Of a stretch of 64,000 nucleotides of DNA, positions 14,101 through 25,888 are shown in pieces. Numbering within the stretch: position 1 is the stretch's first letter; every line of letters begins with the position of its first letter. Source of the DNA: Diphasiastrum complanatum (Eukaryota > Streptophyta > Lycopodiopsida > Lycopodiales > Lycopodiaceae); assembly GCA_029204225.1 (NCBI GenBank), contig CM055102.1, forward strand, positions 27,754,922-27,818,921. The letters run 5' to 3'. The notes below the pieces were generated by a model. That model was not told where the DNA came from. It searched no databases and saw nothing but the letters and a program-made list of their open reading frames with translations. A program made the position numbers and the translations under genes.

Positions 14101-15663
14101 CAATGTATCCTCACATGCGCACATGGGGACTCCAACATGGGTGGGCCAAACCCACAAGCCGACCTTGTTATAAGTCATTGAATGGGGGACGCTTTTCAAG
14201 CGATGTTTTATTTTTTGTTAGTTTTGTATATACAATATATTTACATTTCTCCAACAAACACAATAATTCTTTTTAAAACCTCATATTAAACTATAAAGTA
14301 CCAATATGTATGTATCACGATTTCTTGTAGATTCTTCTACAAATAAAAATGCAATAGACTATTTATTACCATTATTACACTCTGTAAAACCTTTAAATAC
14401 ATGATCAAGACCATGATAGTATGATGAATTTGAGCATAGATATGCTTCCCTAAAAGTGTATTACAAATGGTCCCATAGTGAAGCTAAATAAGAGTGTTAA
14501 TTGTGAAATGGAGAGCAAAGCTTGATTCTTGGTTTGCGTGTGGAAAAGGGACATCAAGAGCTTATGCTAAAAAATTATGTGGTTGTTGGTTTCGACCTAT
14601 TTTTGGATGCTTGTAAATAGTTGTCCTTTGTTCATACTTATCAGCCTTGGCCTCTCTACACGGTGTGCCTATTAAAACTAAAAAAAGAAGATGTGGCTTG
14701 CACTTTATAATTTGATCTACACAAATTTACACTAATGAGTTTCTCTAATAGAAAATATTGAAAGAAAGAAGTTAATTGTCATCTAAATTCTTAATTTTTC
14801 TTAAGATGCTTAATGCGCTAGCATCTAATTCACTATGTATAATAAATACATCCCAAGTAAGGCCTATATGCAGTCTCAATTATGACTAGCAAAAAAGGTG
14901 CTTGAGGCTCTGGAAGTCATAGAAATCAAAATTGAGCTTGCACCTTAATGAACACAATATCATCTTTTATCCAACCAAATCCACTATGGTGAACTTTGTT
15001 TACACTCTTTCATGTTTTCAATTTATACAATTAACCGATTACTGGAATCTAGCGTTGCACATAGATCAACTAAGAATCTCACATTATGTAGAGATTGGTC
15101 CATTTTCAACACATGTGGAAAAAATGTATGGCCAACTTGTCTTATTTTCCTTGATATATCTATACAAAACATGTATTTAGTGTCAATTAATAGGTTGTCA
15201 CTTTCAAAGTCTAACAATCAATATTTTCAAATGCAATGTGAAAACATCATTGAAATTTTTTATCATCATGAGTCCACAATATTACGACATTTGAATCTAT
15301 ACTATAGAAAATGCATATTTATCTATAAACTTGAAACTTATTGAGCTCAGAATATAAAATGATTTGTCTTTACATCTTTAAACTACCCACATGACCACTC
15401 CAACATATGATTCTAGCGATTGGACAATTTCTATTGGCAAATGCACCTTTTGGAATCAAAAGTCATTTCAAACTTAGGACCCATAGAATTATCATCTAAA
15501 TCATGTGTTGGAACAAAGCCAACCTTTGGAATCTAGAAAGAGGAGGACATATAAAATATCATTATGCCCTTATCTATATATCAAAATCTTGTCTATAATT
15601 CATGATGATTTGGATGATGCATTATAGATGCTCCCATTACAAAACACACATGCACATGCACAT

Positions 15664-15664
<1 letters not shown>
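14101..15664. other. Spacer, no gene recognised
   Basis: Short overlapping frames near 14932-15344 on both strands cover the same bases and have no recognisable motif. I regard them as chance. Confidence 0.5.

Positions 15665-15710
<46 letters not shown>
15665..15710. repeat. (CA)n microsatellite
   Basis: About 23 CA units following a short imperfect CATGCA stretch. Confidence 0.97.
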
Positions 15711-15711
<1 letters not shown>

Positions 15712-16041
15712 TTACTTTTTGTAAACTATTTTCATAGAAATCCACTAGACTCAATTATTGATTTACAAATCTACAATTATAATCAAGTGGAGGCACATAA
15801 GTGTTGAATGACAAAATGATGATGTGATCTCTGTTGATATGGATACGTTGGATAGTGGACTTAGCTTAGTGGAAGATTAACATACCAACTGATGTAGTGT
15901 TATTATGGATGGATGTATAAATATACAAGTAATTCAAATAAACAACACAACATTGAAGTTTTAAGAAGTCTGTATTAATGAAAAAAGAACACACTTTTGT
16001 TTTGTTTTGTTTTAATCAATAGTAAAAAATAATCTGTTTGG

Positions 16042-16960
16042 TTGTCCAAAACGATTACCAATAATTCTGAGCCGCTAGCTCTGATTGAACAAAGACTATG
16101 CAGAAAGCTTACTCAAAAGGGTCTAACCACTTGGGAACATACCATGAATTCCATTTACGTTCTGAGCCTATCCCGTCTCAAAGAAGAGCTAGGGCTTTCT
16201 TCCCGCGAAACCAATTTTCTCTCCTTTGCTTTTTCCCATGGTGATCTTGGACAACTTTCTACTTCTTCCCCTTTTGACTGTAATAATAAATGGTTATTTA
16301 AAACCCTTGATAAGACTGAGAAGATATCCTATTCCTCTGTCTTTGCTGCCACTAAGGAGCCCAATTTCACTTTCTCTTGGTACAATTTTAAATGAAATCT
16401 CTCTGATTCCCCCTCCCGTTGGAAAAAAAGATTTCGTCTCACTCACAAGATTAAAACTAGTAAGCTTAGAATCTTTTCTCTTAGGATTCTTCAGCTCTCT
16501 CTTCCTATCCGAGCCAACGATAAAGGTGACGTCTCACATGTATGCTCCAAATGCAAAACATTAGATGAGGATGTGATTCACCTGTTCTTTTTTTGTTATG
16601 CTCTTCTTTGAAAATCTGTTGCTGACCTTTTCATTGGTTGTTTTCAAGTCAGATTTTAGAAGATTCAGCCATACAGACCTATTGCTATGGTTAATTCTTA
16701 TTGGCAATGCATTAGAGGTATTACTCTTTGGAACATTTGGTTGGATAGGAATTGTAGGGAATTTGGGAACGATGATTTTATCATCTCCCCCCTACTCATA
16801 TTCAAAGAAGCTGATAGACTTATGCTACTCTGATGTTTAACTTTAGTGATAGAAATCACAGTCATTCTAGATTACGTAGCCAAACATTTAAATGGAAATT
16901 AGAGCTTAAAACTCTTTACAAAGGACCCAAATCATTCGTTGCCCACTTATGAAAACAATT
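16042..16960 (+). pseudogene. LINE (non-LTR retrotransposon) 3' relic with zf-RVT domain
   Basis: Reading across frames gives a plant L1-type C-terminus. Around 16405-16610 the protein runs SRWKKRFRLTHKIKTSKLR... and then CSKCKTLDEDVIHLFFFC, which is the C-x2-C...H-x4-C zinc-binding block found after the reverse transcriptase of plant LINEs (zf-RVT). Downstream near 16710-16760 comes GITLWNIWLDRNCREF, the usual W...R.N/C tail of these proteins. The 117-codon frame at 16042-16395 is the region just before the zinc block. There are several frameshifts and stops. The RT catalytic part is absent, consistent with 5' truncation typical of LINE insertions. No clear poly-A tail is seen. Confidence 0.75.
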
Positions 16961-17216
16961 TTCTTCACTCAATCTATAAAGATAAAAATTACCTTTATAA
17001 TTAACATTGTTTACTTAAATTTTGCAACTCTCTTGAGCTTCCAACCTGCTGTGTTCCAAACCTTGTCCATTCTCTTCATTGCTTAGTAGAAAAAGTAAGT
17101 ATATATTCCATGCTTGTTTGGAAAAATTTGTTGGTAGCACCAAGTATGTATTTCTTTCAAATAATAACATGTTTATGAATTTTCCTATTTGCCAAGCCAC
17201 AAATGTTCTCACCACT

Positions 17217-17460
17217 AGTCGCGTATTGGCTAGGCTTGAATCGACTTGATGTGTTTATTCAAATCGAAGTCAACTCGAATTAAATGAAATGTGTATATTG
17301 GTTGAGTTGATGGTCTACTCAAATATCAGGTCAAGTCAATACTCGAAGTCAATCCTCGACATTGTTGAGTCAATAATTGACTCGAATATTGCTGTGTTGT
17401 GTCAAGTCGAGGGTTGATTCAAACATAGTCGGTGAAGTTTGAGAGTCGCGACTCTGTTTA
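17217..17460. repeat. Degenerate TCGAGTC/GACTCGA-rich repeat
   Basis: Many imperfect copies of TCAAGTCGA and TTGACTCGAAT, on both strands, in about 240 bp. The core resembles the unit of the minisatellite at 44.2-44.77 kb but is less regular. Confidence 0.45.
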
Positions 17461-17996
17461 TTATATTTTTATGTTTAGTTAAAAAATGTAAGTTTGTAAA
17501 CTATTTTGAATAATAATGTATATTCCTACAAGCTTTCAAACTCTGACTATCTTTTGATAGACTTGTTAGAGGTAGAATAAGGAAGGTCCTTTGAGGATCC
17601 AATTGATGGAGTGAAATTAAACTCCAACATTATCCCTTAAGCTCATTTCAGCGATTCAATAAGATTCAAAATATTCAATATTTGAACATGTTTTCTTTTG
17701 TTGAAGGCCTTAGTGAAAATGCCAACAACTATATATTTTGTACAATAGTATACTAAGCCTATTTGGTTGGCAAATACTTTTTCTTTCACAAAAGAAAACT
17801 AGATCTCAATTCATGATAACTGAATGCAATAGGACTCTTGGATTGAATTTAGTATAAAGTTTATACTATAAACACAAAGTCTACACAGATCTAAGAGGAG
17901 CACAAATCAATAGTGCCAGCTATGACAACCAATCATGCACTCTATCTCACTCTCACTCCGACCCATCTACTTGGTGTTATTGTAGTGTATGTATGT

Positions 17997-18161
<165 letters not shown>

Positions 18162-18540
18162 TCATGGATATCACATAATGTGTTCCATGAGTTTTCATGA
18201 TATGGAACCATTCCGTCCACAAAACCATTCAGCACCATGGAAAAAATATTTTTTTTAATTTATGTTTTTGTCAAAAAAAATTATAAAAAAGAAGAAGCCA
18301 AAAATAGGTTTTAAAACCACAAAAAACTCCTAATCCATTCATAGAAAGCCCCCAAAAAAAAAATTTATTAATTTTTTTACTTTTTGTGTTTACCATAATT
18401 TTCTAAACATTTTATATACATTTTTTTATATTTAAATTATAAAAAATAAAAACATATGTTTCTACATGTTCCGTGGATATTCCCCACGGAACGGGGTATA
18501 AAAAGGTTCCATATGGAACAAGACCATTCCATATTTATTC

Positions 18541-18541
<1 letters not shown>

Positions 18542-18583
<42 letters not shown>

Positions 18584-18586
18584 TGT
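18542..18586. repeat. (GT)n microsatellite
   Basis: About 16 GT units, one interruption (TATG), then a few more. Confidence 0.95.
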
Positions 18587-19535
18587 TTGAACCTAACAAA
18601 TCTAAACAAAATTGCACATTATCACCACAATACCAAGCATACGAATCTTAAAGTAAATCAAATTTGTATAGAGTCATCATAGTCAAAGATATCATATTGA
18701 CCAAACCTAACAACCAACAAAAGCTCCGAGTTGAGGAGAATATCCTCACCTGCATCCATCCACAACAACAACCGTGTTAGAACAGGGACATTATCGTGGG
18801 AACTATAGTTGTCTACACATATTCTCAATTGTTATCCATGTCGCAACAAGTAGTCATTGCCAAGTTAGGTGACTCTAATTTTGTCCATATCATGACCAAA
18901 AAGTCGAACATTGTTTCAGCTCTACTCAAAGTTACAAAATTATAAGTTAACAATGTATAATCAGTGCTTGAAAGTCAACAATTACATAAGTACGACTAAA
19001 GTAGACAATTACATCCATACTAGTAGAGCTAAAAACTATTTGCCATGTCCCTTTATATAATGCTTATCGGAACACCATCCCTTATTCTAAGTAAAAACTT
19101 AGAGAAATATTTATTGCGCTGGCAATTTCAAATTGTCAGGGCATTACCGTCCACAAATAAGTATATATAGACTTTAATAGATAGGTCTAATCCAAGTCAT
19201 ATAACTAAACCCATCATACCATTTATATTAGAAATAGTCGAAGTGTAACCAAATGTTTCAACAAAAAGCAGTACACTTCAAAGAGAATCTCGTTAATAAA
19301 AGTTAAACATCAACGAGTAGTAAATTCATGATCATTTCATGGCACTTCAAATCCTCATACCCGTTAGTAGTGACAACCATATTGAGGGGATTAGAAGAAC
19401 GTTCACACAAATATTTTCATTGTTAACATTAAGAGTGTTGTACGAAGTCTGATCAAAAGAACTCAAGACATTTTGTTCATTGTGATCATAGTGACCGAAA
19501 CAATCTAGTAAATCATGAGAGCATTTCTTAATTAG
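18587..19535. other. Spacer, no gene recognised
   Basis: No motif, LTR end or long frame that I can support. Confidence 0.5.
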
Positions 19536-19584
<49 letters not shown>

Positions 19585-19599
19585 TATGTATGTATATAG

Positions 19600-19639
<40 letters not shown>

Positions 19640-19710
19640 CTATATGTGTGTGTGTTTATGTATGTATGTATGTATGTATGTATGCATACACACACACACA
19701 CACACACACA
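19536..19710. repeat. Compound microsatellite (TG)n/(CA)n/(TATG)n
   Basis: TG to 19581, a short TATG stretch, AC to 19636, TG, a TATG run (about 19657-19687) and CA to 19710. TG followed by CA gives local self-complementarity. Confidence 0.95.
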
Positions 19711-19719
19711 AAAGTTGCT

Positions 19720-20230
19720 TGTCCCCATCGATGGCGGACAATGGGCGGCTGGCGGCCGACGATCTAGGTGGCAGCTTGTGGTCGAGACGTGTGGATGATG
19801 CTCTGAGCGGGCAATTCATGATTGAAGGCGGACATAATTAGATGCTGCCAAAATTTTGTCAGCCAATAGTCATTTGGGGGGTGGTGTTTTGGATGGTTTT
19901 GACATGCATCGATGTGAAGCTTCAAAACCTTGACATTTGTGCGGGTGTGTGCATTTAGGTGTGCATGTGCGCATGCGCGTGTGCGTGTGCGTGTGTGTGT
20001 TGGTACCCACAAAAAGTGTTTATATATTTTTGGAGGCTGTGTTTTTCTACCATTTTTTAAAAACCTATTTAGCTTTTCGTTTTGCAAATGGGTGACATTT
20101 TTTGTATATATGCCCGTCGTTGACCGATGACCGACTGATGATTTGGATGGTAGTGGTTTAGGAGGAAAGCCGATGGTTGGTGGCCGATGGTCGTGGCCGA
20201 TGTATGTGTGTGTATGTACGTGAGTGGATG
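19720..20230. repeat. Interspersed repeat, also at 44.04-44.21 kb
   Basis: Shares phrases with 44040-44210: a GTCGTTGAC-type start, GATCTAGGTGGC, TTTAGGAGGAAAG.CGATGGT, and an identical end block CCGATGTATGTGTGTGTATG followed by TACGTG. Both copies follow a CA microsatellite. Inverted pieces of the same family occur at 43.38-43.46 kb. No coding frame is evident. Confidence 0.65.
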
Positions 20231-20276
20231 TGTTTATGTATGTGTGTGTATTCGTGAGAGTGTGTATAACTGTCTT

Positions 20277-21010
20277 ATGTATCTTAAGAAAGAGAAGCTT
20301 TATGCAAAAGAATCATAGTGCGAATTCTTCAAGAAGGAACTTCTTTACCTTGGTCATAAGATTACCTCCTTTGGGATCAAGATTGATGAAGAAAAGGTAA
20401 AGACGGTAGTGGAATGGCCAATTCCTAAAACGGTGTGTGAACTTAAGTCATTCTTAGGTTTCACTGTGTTTTTCCGTAGATTTGCAGAGGAGTACTCGAA
20501 GATTGTTGCGCCTCTCAACAATATGTTGAAAGGAGTGAAAAGCCGCAAAGGTAGGCCAAGTCCTCCTATTAGATGGAATGAGAAATTAGATGAGAGTTTT
20601 CGCAAACTCAAGCTTCTAATTGCCTCAGCTCCAGTTTTGAGAATAGCGGATTCAGATTTGCCATTCGTCATCAACACTGATGCGAGTGATACGACTATTG
20701 GAGCTGTTCTCTTATAGGAGGGTCAGCCCGTTGCCTTTGAGAGTAAAAAACTAACCGATGCTCAAGTAAGGTACACCACTCAGAAAAAAGAGCTTTTTGT
20801 TGTGATCCATGCTTTGAAATCATGGAGGCATTACCTGTACGTTAATAAATTCGTGGTTAATACAGATCATCAACCTTTAAAGTATTTATGTAATCAGAAT
20901 GATTTGTGAGGTTGTAAGGCCAGATGGGCAGAACTCATGCAAGAATTTGACTTTGAAGTGCGGTATATCAGGGGCTCATCTAATCAGGTGGTTGATGCAC
21001 TTAGTTGAAT
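20277..21010 (+). pseudogene. Gypsy (chromovirus) RT C-terminus and RNase H
   Basis: Begins within the end of the reverse transcriptase (LYAKES..EFFKKELLYLGH, then KTVVEWPIPK and LKSFLGFTVFFRRF). It continues into RNase H with INTDASDTTIGAVL, FESKKLTDAQ, YTTQKKELFVVIHALKSWRH, TDHQPLKYL and the end block DFEVRYIRGSSNQVVDALS. Stops interrupt it at 20716-20718 (before EGQPVAFESK), near 20908 and near 21006. The 5' part of the element (LTR, gag, protease, RT palm) is missing. Left of it lies repeat sequence, so it is 5'-truncated. Confidence 0.9.
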
Positions 21011-21179
21011 TGGTGAAGTGAACGAACTTTCCTTCATTGAGATCAGTAGGACTTTTATCTCTCCCTGAGAGGTCTTTATGAGAAGACCCACATTTTGGAC
21101 CAATCTAGAATAGGGTTCTGGCAGTTTCATCAAGCGGGACTTATGATCATGGTGATCAGTCTGGAGGGAAGGATATAAA

Positions 21180-22504
21180 GAGTACTGATGACTTCGCTAT
21201 CTGTAATGGACTTTTGTTCAGGAAAGGGAAGGCTTGGGTGCCTGATGTGGATGTTGTTAAGAATCAAATTCTTTATGAATGTCATGACTCACCATGCGCA
21301 GGACATCCTAGCATACATCGTACATTGGATTTAGTACGAAGGGATTTTTATTGGCCAAAACTCAAGCCCTTTGTAGAATCTTATGTGGTCAAGTGTGACC
21401 AATGCCAGTTGCATAAAGTTGAATGCCATAAGGCAGGCGGTTTGTTGCATCCACTGAATATCCCTGACAAGAGATGGGATAGTATTTCCATGGATTTTGT
21501 GGTTGGGCTACCGCGGATGAATAAACAACATGACGCAAATTGGCTATGTTTATTCCGGTAAAGACCACCACGAAGGCTTCTGATTTAGCTCATATATTTG
21601 TAGAGCATCTGTTTAGGCTTTACGAATTACCAAGTGATATTGTGAGCGATCGCGATCCGAAGTTCACTGGTCACTTTTGGTCAGCCGCATTCGCTAAACT
21701 AGAGATGACACTGAGCTTGGGTTCTTCTGATCATCCTGAGACGGATGGACAGACGGAAAGAACAAATCAGACGATGGAACAAATGCTTTGGGCATATGTT
21801 TCCAGATGGCAATCTGATTGGAAAAAGTACCTTCCATTGATCGAGTTTGCCTATAATAGTAGTAAGCATTCGGATACCGGTTATAGCCCGTTTATGCTTA
21901 TGTATGGTTTTGAGCCTAGGTCAAATATCGCGGTCGAGACTCGGATGATCAAGCTTTAGAAAGTAGCGGATTTTCTTCACGATATGCAAGAAATGCTACG
22001 AATTGCACGTGAAAATGTCCAGAGTGCCCAGGATAGGGACATACATTATGCAAATCTGAAAGATCACCAAGAGACTTCCAAGTGGGAGATTGGGTATATT
22101 TGAGAATCCCGAAGGATTCAAGTGTAATGCATATCGGCAAGCATTATAAGTTGTCCCCTAGATATAGAGGACCGTTTAAGATCTTGAAAAAGATCGGATC
22201 CTTAGCTTACCAATTGAAACTCCTGGAAGGATTGCAAGTGCATCCCGTATTTCACGTTAGTTGTCTCAAAAAGAGTCTACATGAAGAAGAGCATCTTGGA
22301 TCTGGAGATCAGTTGGACCTGTTGGATGAATCATCGGGTGTATCTCATCTTGAAGCCGAAAAGATCTTGGATACAAGAACTGAACGATTGAGAAATCGTA
22401 TAGTTACCGAGCAACTGGTTCGATGGAGGGGATGTACAGACGATGACGATTCCTGGGATCAAGAAGGAAGATTAAGGAGGATCTTTCCCAGTTTTAAGTT
22501 CTGA
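21180..22504 (+). pseudogene. Gypsy integrase and C-terminal chromodomain
   Basis: Integrase zinc region H..H..C..C (CHDSPCAGHPSIHRTLDLVRR, then KCDQCQLHK), then the catalytic core DSISMDFVVGLP, IVSDRDPKFTGHFW and ETDGQTERTNQTMEQML (D, D and E positions present). A frameshift near 21540 separates the two core halves. A stop at 21957-21959 and a frame change near 22080 follow. The last open part (22082-22504) has VGDWVYLRIP, the GPF..LKKIG..AYQL block and VHPVFHVSCLKK, then a chromodomain-like segment (EAEKILDTRTERLRNR, EQLVRWRG, DDSWDQE). This places it with chromoviruses. Two frameshifts and a stop make it inactive. Confidence 0.9.
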
Positions 22505-22519
22505 GGACAGAACTTGAAT

Positions 22520-22533
22520 AAGGGGGGGAAGAA
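22520..22533 (+). other. Polypurine tract of the gypsy element
   Basis: AAGGGGGGGAAGAA immediately precedes the LTR start, the normal position for the plus-strand primer. Confidence 0.85.
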
Positions 22534-23026
22534 TGTCATGCCCATGACTGGTCTAGGGTAGTGTGTCCACACTAGGGACCGGTAGACCAACAACCCGTAA
22601 GTTAATTGTGACTATAAGGGAATTGGGACCCTTATGTGTATGGTTATAATTAATGGTTGTAGGCCTAAACACATGGTGGTGGAGTTAATATAGGTCTATC
22701 AGTGAGTCATTAGGGAATTGGATGACGTGACCAGATAGGCTGCAGAGGTGTCCAGTGAGGTGTCACAATGCACTACTAGTGGTGCATGGCCCTTGCAGGG
22801 TATAAGTATACCTGCTGGGCTCTCACTAGTGTATGCTTGATCTGTGATGAGTAGCTACAGGCTGCTGGTGTGACTCCTCTTTCCATGAATCTGATTGATC
22901 CATAGCTTGGGGGCTAGATCTGTACGATCTAGGTTTGGTTGGGTTGGTTTAACCTCCACCGGTTCCCATGTGTTGTTGCTTTGTATGGTATGCTTAGACT
23001 AGAATCCTGTTGTGAGGACTTTATAT
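22534..23026 (+). repeat. Gypsy 3' LTR (plus orientation), left arm of a long inverted repeat
   Basis: Starts TGTCATGCCCATGACTGG after the polypurine tract. A reverse-complement copy lies at 23461-23957. The TATA-like GTATAAGTATA lies near 22799. The right end is not a clean CA: at about 23027 the sequence passes directly into an inverted fragment of the integrase coding region. Confidence 0.85.
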
Positions 23027-23460
23027 TACTAAATCCAATGTACGATGTATGACAGGATGTCCTATGCATAGTCAGTCATGACACTCATAACGAATTTGAC
23101 TTTGAAGTGCGGTATACGCACTTAGTCGAATTGGTGAAGTGAATGGACTTTCCCTCACTGAGATCAGTACAGACTTTTATCTCTCCCTAAGAGGTCTTTA
23201 TGAGAAAGACCCACATTTTGGACCAATATGGAATAGGGTTCTAGCAGTTTCATCAAGCAGGACTGATGATCATAGTGATTAGTCTGGAGGGAAGGATATA
23301 AAGGGTACTGATGACTTCTCTATCTATAATGGACTTTCGTTCAGGAAAGGGAAGGTTTGTGTTCCTGATGTGGATGTTGTTAAGAATAAAATTCTTTATG
23401 AATGTCATGACTCACCATGCACAAGACATCCTGGCATACATCAGACATTGGATTTAGTAA
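23027..23460 (+). pseudogene. Rearranged gypsy pol scraps between opposed LTRs
   Basis: Bases 23027-23095 are the reverse complement of pol around 21265-21335. Bases 23092-23459 are a direct-orientation second copy of pol 20945-21335, from the end of RNase H to the integrase zinc region. This copy has a deletion of about 35 bp near 23116 and scattered changes. The switch between the inverted and direct parts occurs at GAATTTGA, present in both parent stretches. No usable frame remains. Confidence 0.85.
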
Positions 23461-23957
23461 TATAAAGTCCTCACAACAGGATTCTAGTCTAAGCATACCA
23501 TACAAAGCAACAACACATGGGAACCGGTGGAGGTTAAACCAAGCCAACCAAACCTAGATCGTACGGATCTAGCCCCCAAGCTATGGATCAATCAGAGTCA
23601 TGGAAAGAGGAGTCACACCAACAACATGTAGCTACTCATCACAAATCAAGCATACACTAGTGAGAGCCCAACAGATATACTTATACCCTCCAAGGCCCAT
23701 GCAACACTAGTAGTGCAGTGTGACACCTCACTGGACACCTCTGTAGCGTATATGGGCCTTGTCATCCAGTTCCCTAATGACTCACTGATAGACCCATATT
23801 AACTCCACCACCATGTGTTTAGGCCTATTTTTTTATTAATTCTGACCATGTACACATAAGGGCCCCAATTCCCTTATAGTCACAATTAACTTACGGGTTG
23901 TTGGTCTACTGGTCCCTAGCGTGGACACGCTACTCGAGACCAGTCATGGGCATGACA
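23461..23957 (-). repeat. Gypsy LTR (minus orientation), right arm of the inverted repeat
   Basis: Reverse complement of the LTR at 22534, by eye roughly nine-tenths identical. It ends CATGACA, the complement of the LTR start. It joins the pol scrap at the same LTR/pol junction as the left arm. Confidence 0.85.
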
Positions 23958-24509
23958 CATGTAGTCTTCTCCAACCAACCAACCTTTTGCCATCTTGACC
24001 ATGAGTGAACAATCCACTATCATCATAGAATCCTTTGAGTTGATCAAGAGATGTGAGATCCTACCTTGGATCTTCCCAAGAACCACGCTTTTGCCCTCTC
24101 CTCCACAAGACTCCCTCTTAATGATTGCATCATAAGAAGTAGAAACCTCTTGAATATTAGAAGCCATGAAAACTTAACATTAGTACCTTCAACATAAGGA
24201 TGATTGAAGACTCTCTTTTTTCAAACAAGAACTTCTACTCAATGATTTAGGTAATGACTCATATGATAATGATTCTCCCTCACTATCATTCACAGTGAAT
24301 CACTCAAAGTACATCCTATTTAGAACACTTTACATACTTCTCTTCCTCTTGACTTGTGACTATCTCTCTCACCGAGTCTCATGATAGAACCATTTGATCT
24401 ATTCTCTTTATGAACACATGTGACACCACTTATTGCACAAATGACTTTCTTGGAATCATAACAAAGAAATGTAGAAGAACTGACTCCTTCGTGAAATTGA
24501 AGATCCATA
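23958..24509. other. Spacer between gypsy inverted repeat and the H3-like locus
   Basis: Minus-strand frames of 62-83 codons lie here. One (24167 to 23916) runs into the LTR and so cannot be a native gene. The rest show no motif I recognise. Confidence 0.45.
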
Positions 24510-24757
24510 AAAATTGAACAATGTAATTTTTTATTTTGTCATATATTTTTTTGTATACATCAAACCACTTTTTCTATGATCTTTTCTATGAGTCACTTTT
24601 TCTATGAGACCCTTTCTTTTAATAATCTCCATTTTTATGGTGGAGGACACAGTATAATTGCAACTGGATATGAATTTTCGATAACAAGCTTAATTGTCTC
24701 ATGCCAAAAATGCATTATCTCCATTGGGGAGATCTTCGGACACTTGAACTCCAGTGA
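24510..24757 (+). repeat. Direct duplication, copy 1
   Basis: Matches 25214-25482 with several indels. Shared blocks are GAACAATGTAATT...TTATTTTGTCATA at the left and a better conserved 118-bp block at the right, where both copies read YEFSIT..IVSCQK.IISIGE.FGHLN. Here the frame is open from 24576 to 24917 (113 codons, hydrophobic). In copy 2 it stops just after HLN. Coding status is uncertain. Confidence 0.65.
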
Positions 24758-24770
24758 CCATTGCAATCAG

Positions 24771-24843
24771 ATATCAAATCGATGCGCGCCCTTGTTGAAG
24801 TGCCTCCTACTAAAGTCATCCTCGCGCGCTTTTCCAATATCGG
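24771..24843 (-). repeat. About 72-bp repeat with inverted ends, copy 1
   Basis: Reverse-complement orientation. It runs from ATATCAAATCGATGCGCGCC to GCGCGCTTTTCCAATATCGG. It belongs to the six-copy family described at 25817. Confidence 0.7.
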
Positions 24844-25213
24844 CTTTATTTTTTGTCTTCATTGCCTTGGCCCGTATTGTCCTTGTCTTGGCATATTTGG
24901 ATATGTTTAGAAAATGATTTGAGTGAAGCTTTGCCACAACAAATCTGAGTGAACTTATGCCGCATGTTTGGATTGGTTGTGACAAAAGTTCATTTAGATC
25001 ATCTTCTGAACTTATCCAAAAAAAACCATGGTAAAAGCAAGGCAGACCAAGGCTATGAAAAACAAATGTTTGATCATGAAGACGAGCTTTATGTCACTTA
25101 GAACATGAAATAAGAACCTCAAATGCAAACATGTTGGAATAACAATCAATATTGAAGATCTCAATTGGAGAGATCTTCTATCACATCCATCGAAATGGAA
25201 GAACATAGTATTT

Positions 25214-25482
25214 GAACAATGTAATTCTGTATTATGTCATAAAATATCATGTACACATCTTGATTGATAATATATGAACCACTCAACTTGAGTATCATTA
25301 TTCAAGTTGAGAGTCATTCTATTCTATGATCTCTAAATCCATTTGTCCAGTTGGAAGTAATCTCGGTGGAGAACACTCAACAATTGAAACAAGATATGAA
25401 TTTTCGATCACAAGTTTTATTGTCTCTTGCCAAAAATACATTATCTCCATTGGGGAGACCTTCGGGCATTTGAACTGAAAAA
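25214..25482 (+). repeat. Direct duplication, copy 2
   Basis: Second copy of 24510-24757, offset about 704 bp. The 118-bp right block is the best preserved. A stop codon follows FGHLN. Confidence 0.65.
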
Positions 25483-25725
25483 ACAAAAACAAAAACACAA
25501 GTACATGTTGTTAATCAAAGATAAGTTATTAGGATTTAGTAATATATGAATGTTATTGTTAACTAATAGATTATGTCTAGCAGATTCGGAAGCTTATCTT
25601 GTTGTGCAAGCCAATTGAAAAAAATTTGGCATTGAATATCGTACCACAACTAACATAATCAACCTGCTGGGAGGACTGCAGTATTCAAATATATACGAAA
25701 GTTAGTAACAAAAATTTTCTTTATG

Positions 25726-25799
25726 AAATATCGGATCAATGTGCATGAGATGATCTTAAAGTCTACAAAGGCAACAGGCACATGCGTCGAAATGATATC
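25726..25799 (+). repeat. About 72-bp repeat with inverted ends, copy 2
   Basis: AAATATCGGATCAATGTGCA at the left and CATGCGTCGAAATGATATC at the right. It is less GC-rich at its ends than copy 3 but collinear with it. Confidence 0.7.
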
Positions 25800-25816
25800 A
25801 AGAAAAATATCGATGG

Positions 25817-25888
25817 AATATCGGATCAGCGCGCACGATATGCTCTTGGTAATCTACAAACACTAAAAGCGTGCGTCGAACCGATATT
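25817..25888 (+). repeat. About 72-bp repeat with inverted ends, copy 3 (reference copy)
   Basis: Left end AATATCGGATCAGCGCGC and right end GCGTGCGTCGAACCGATATT. The right end is close to the reverse complement of the left, so each unit is a small foldback with a loop of about 35 bp. Six copies (24771, 25726, 25817, 27468, 27947, 28161) have nearly the same length (68-74 bp), occur in both orientations and are seen nowhere else in the window. Confidence 0.8.

Noticed and set aside
13720..14170. CRISPR-like or organellar array
   Set aside because: The tandem units are degenerate and directly adjoining, without constant repeats and unique spacers, in a plant nuclear context.
24576..24917. 113-codon hydrophobic ORF as a membrane protein gene
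   Set aside because: The end of the frame crosses a foldback repeat copy and the paralogous copy is closed by a stop, so coding status is unproven. It is recorded as a repeat instead.
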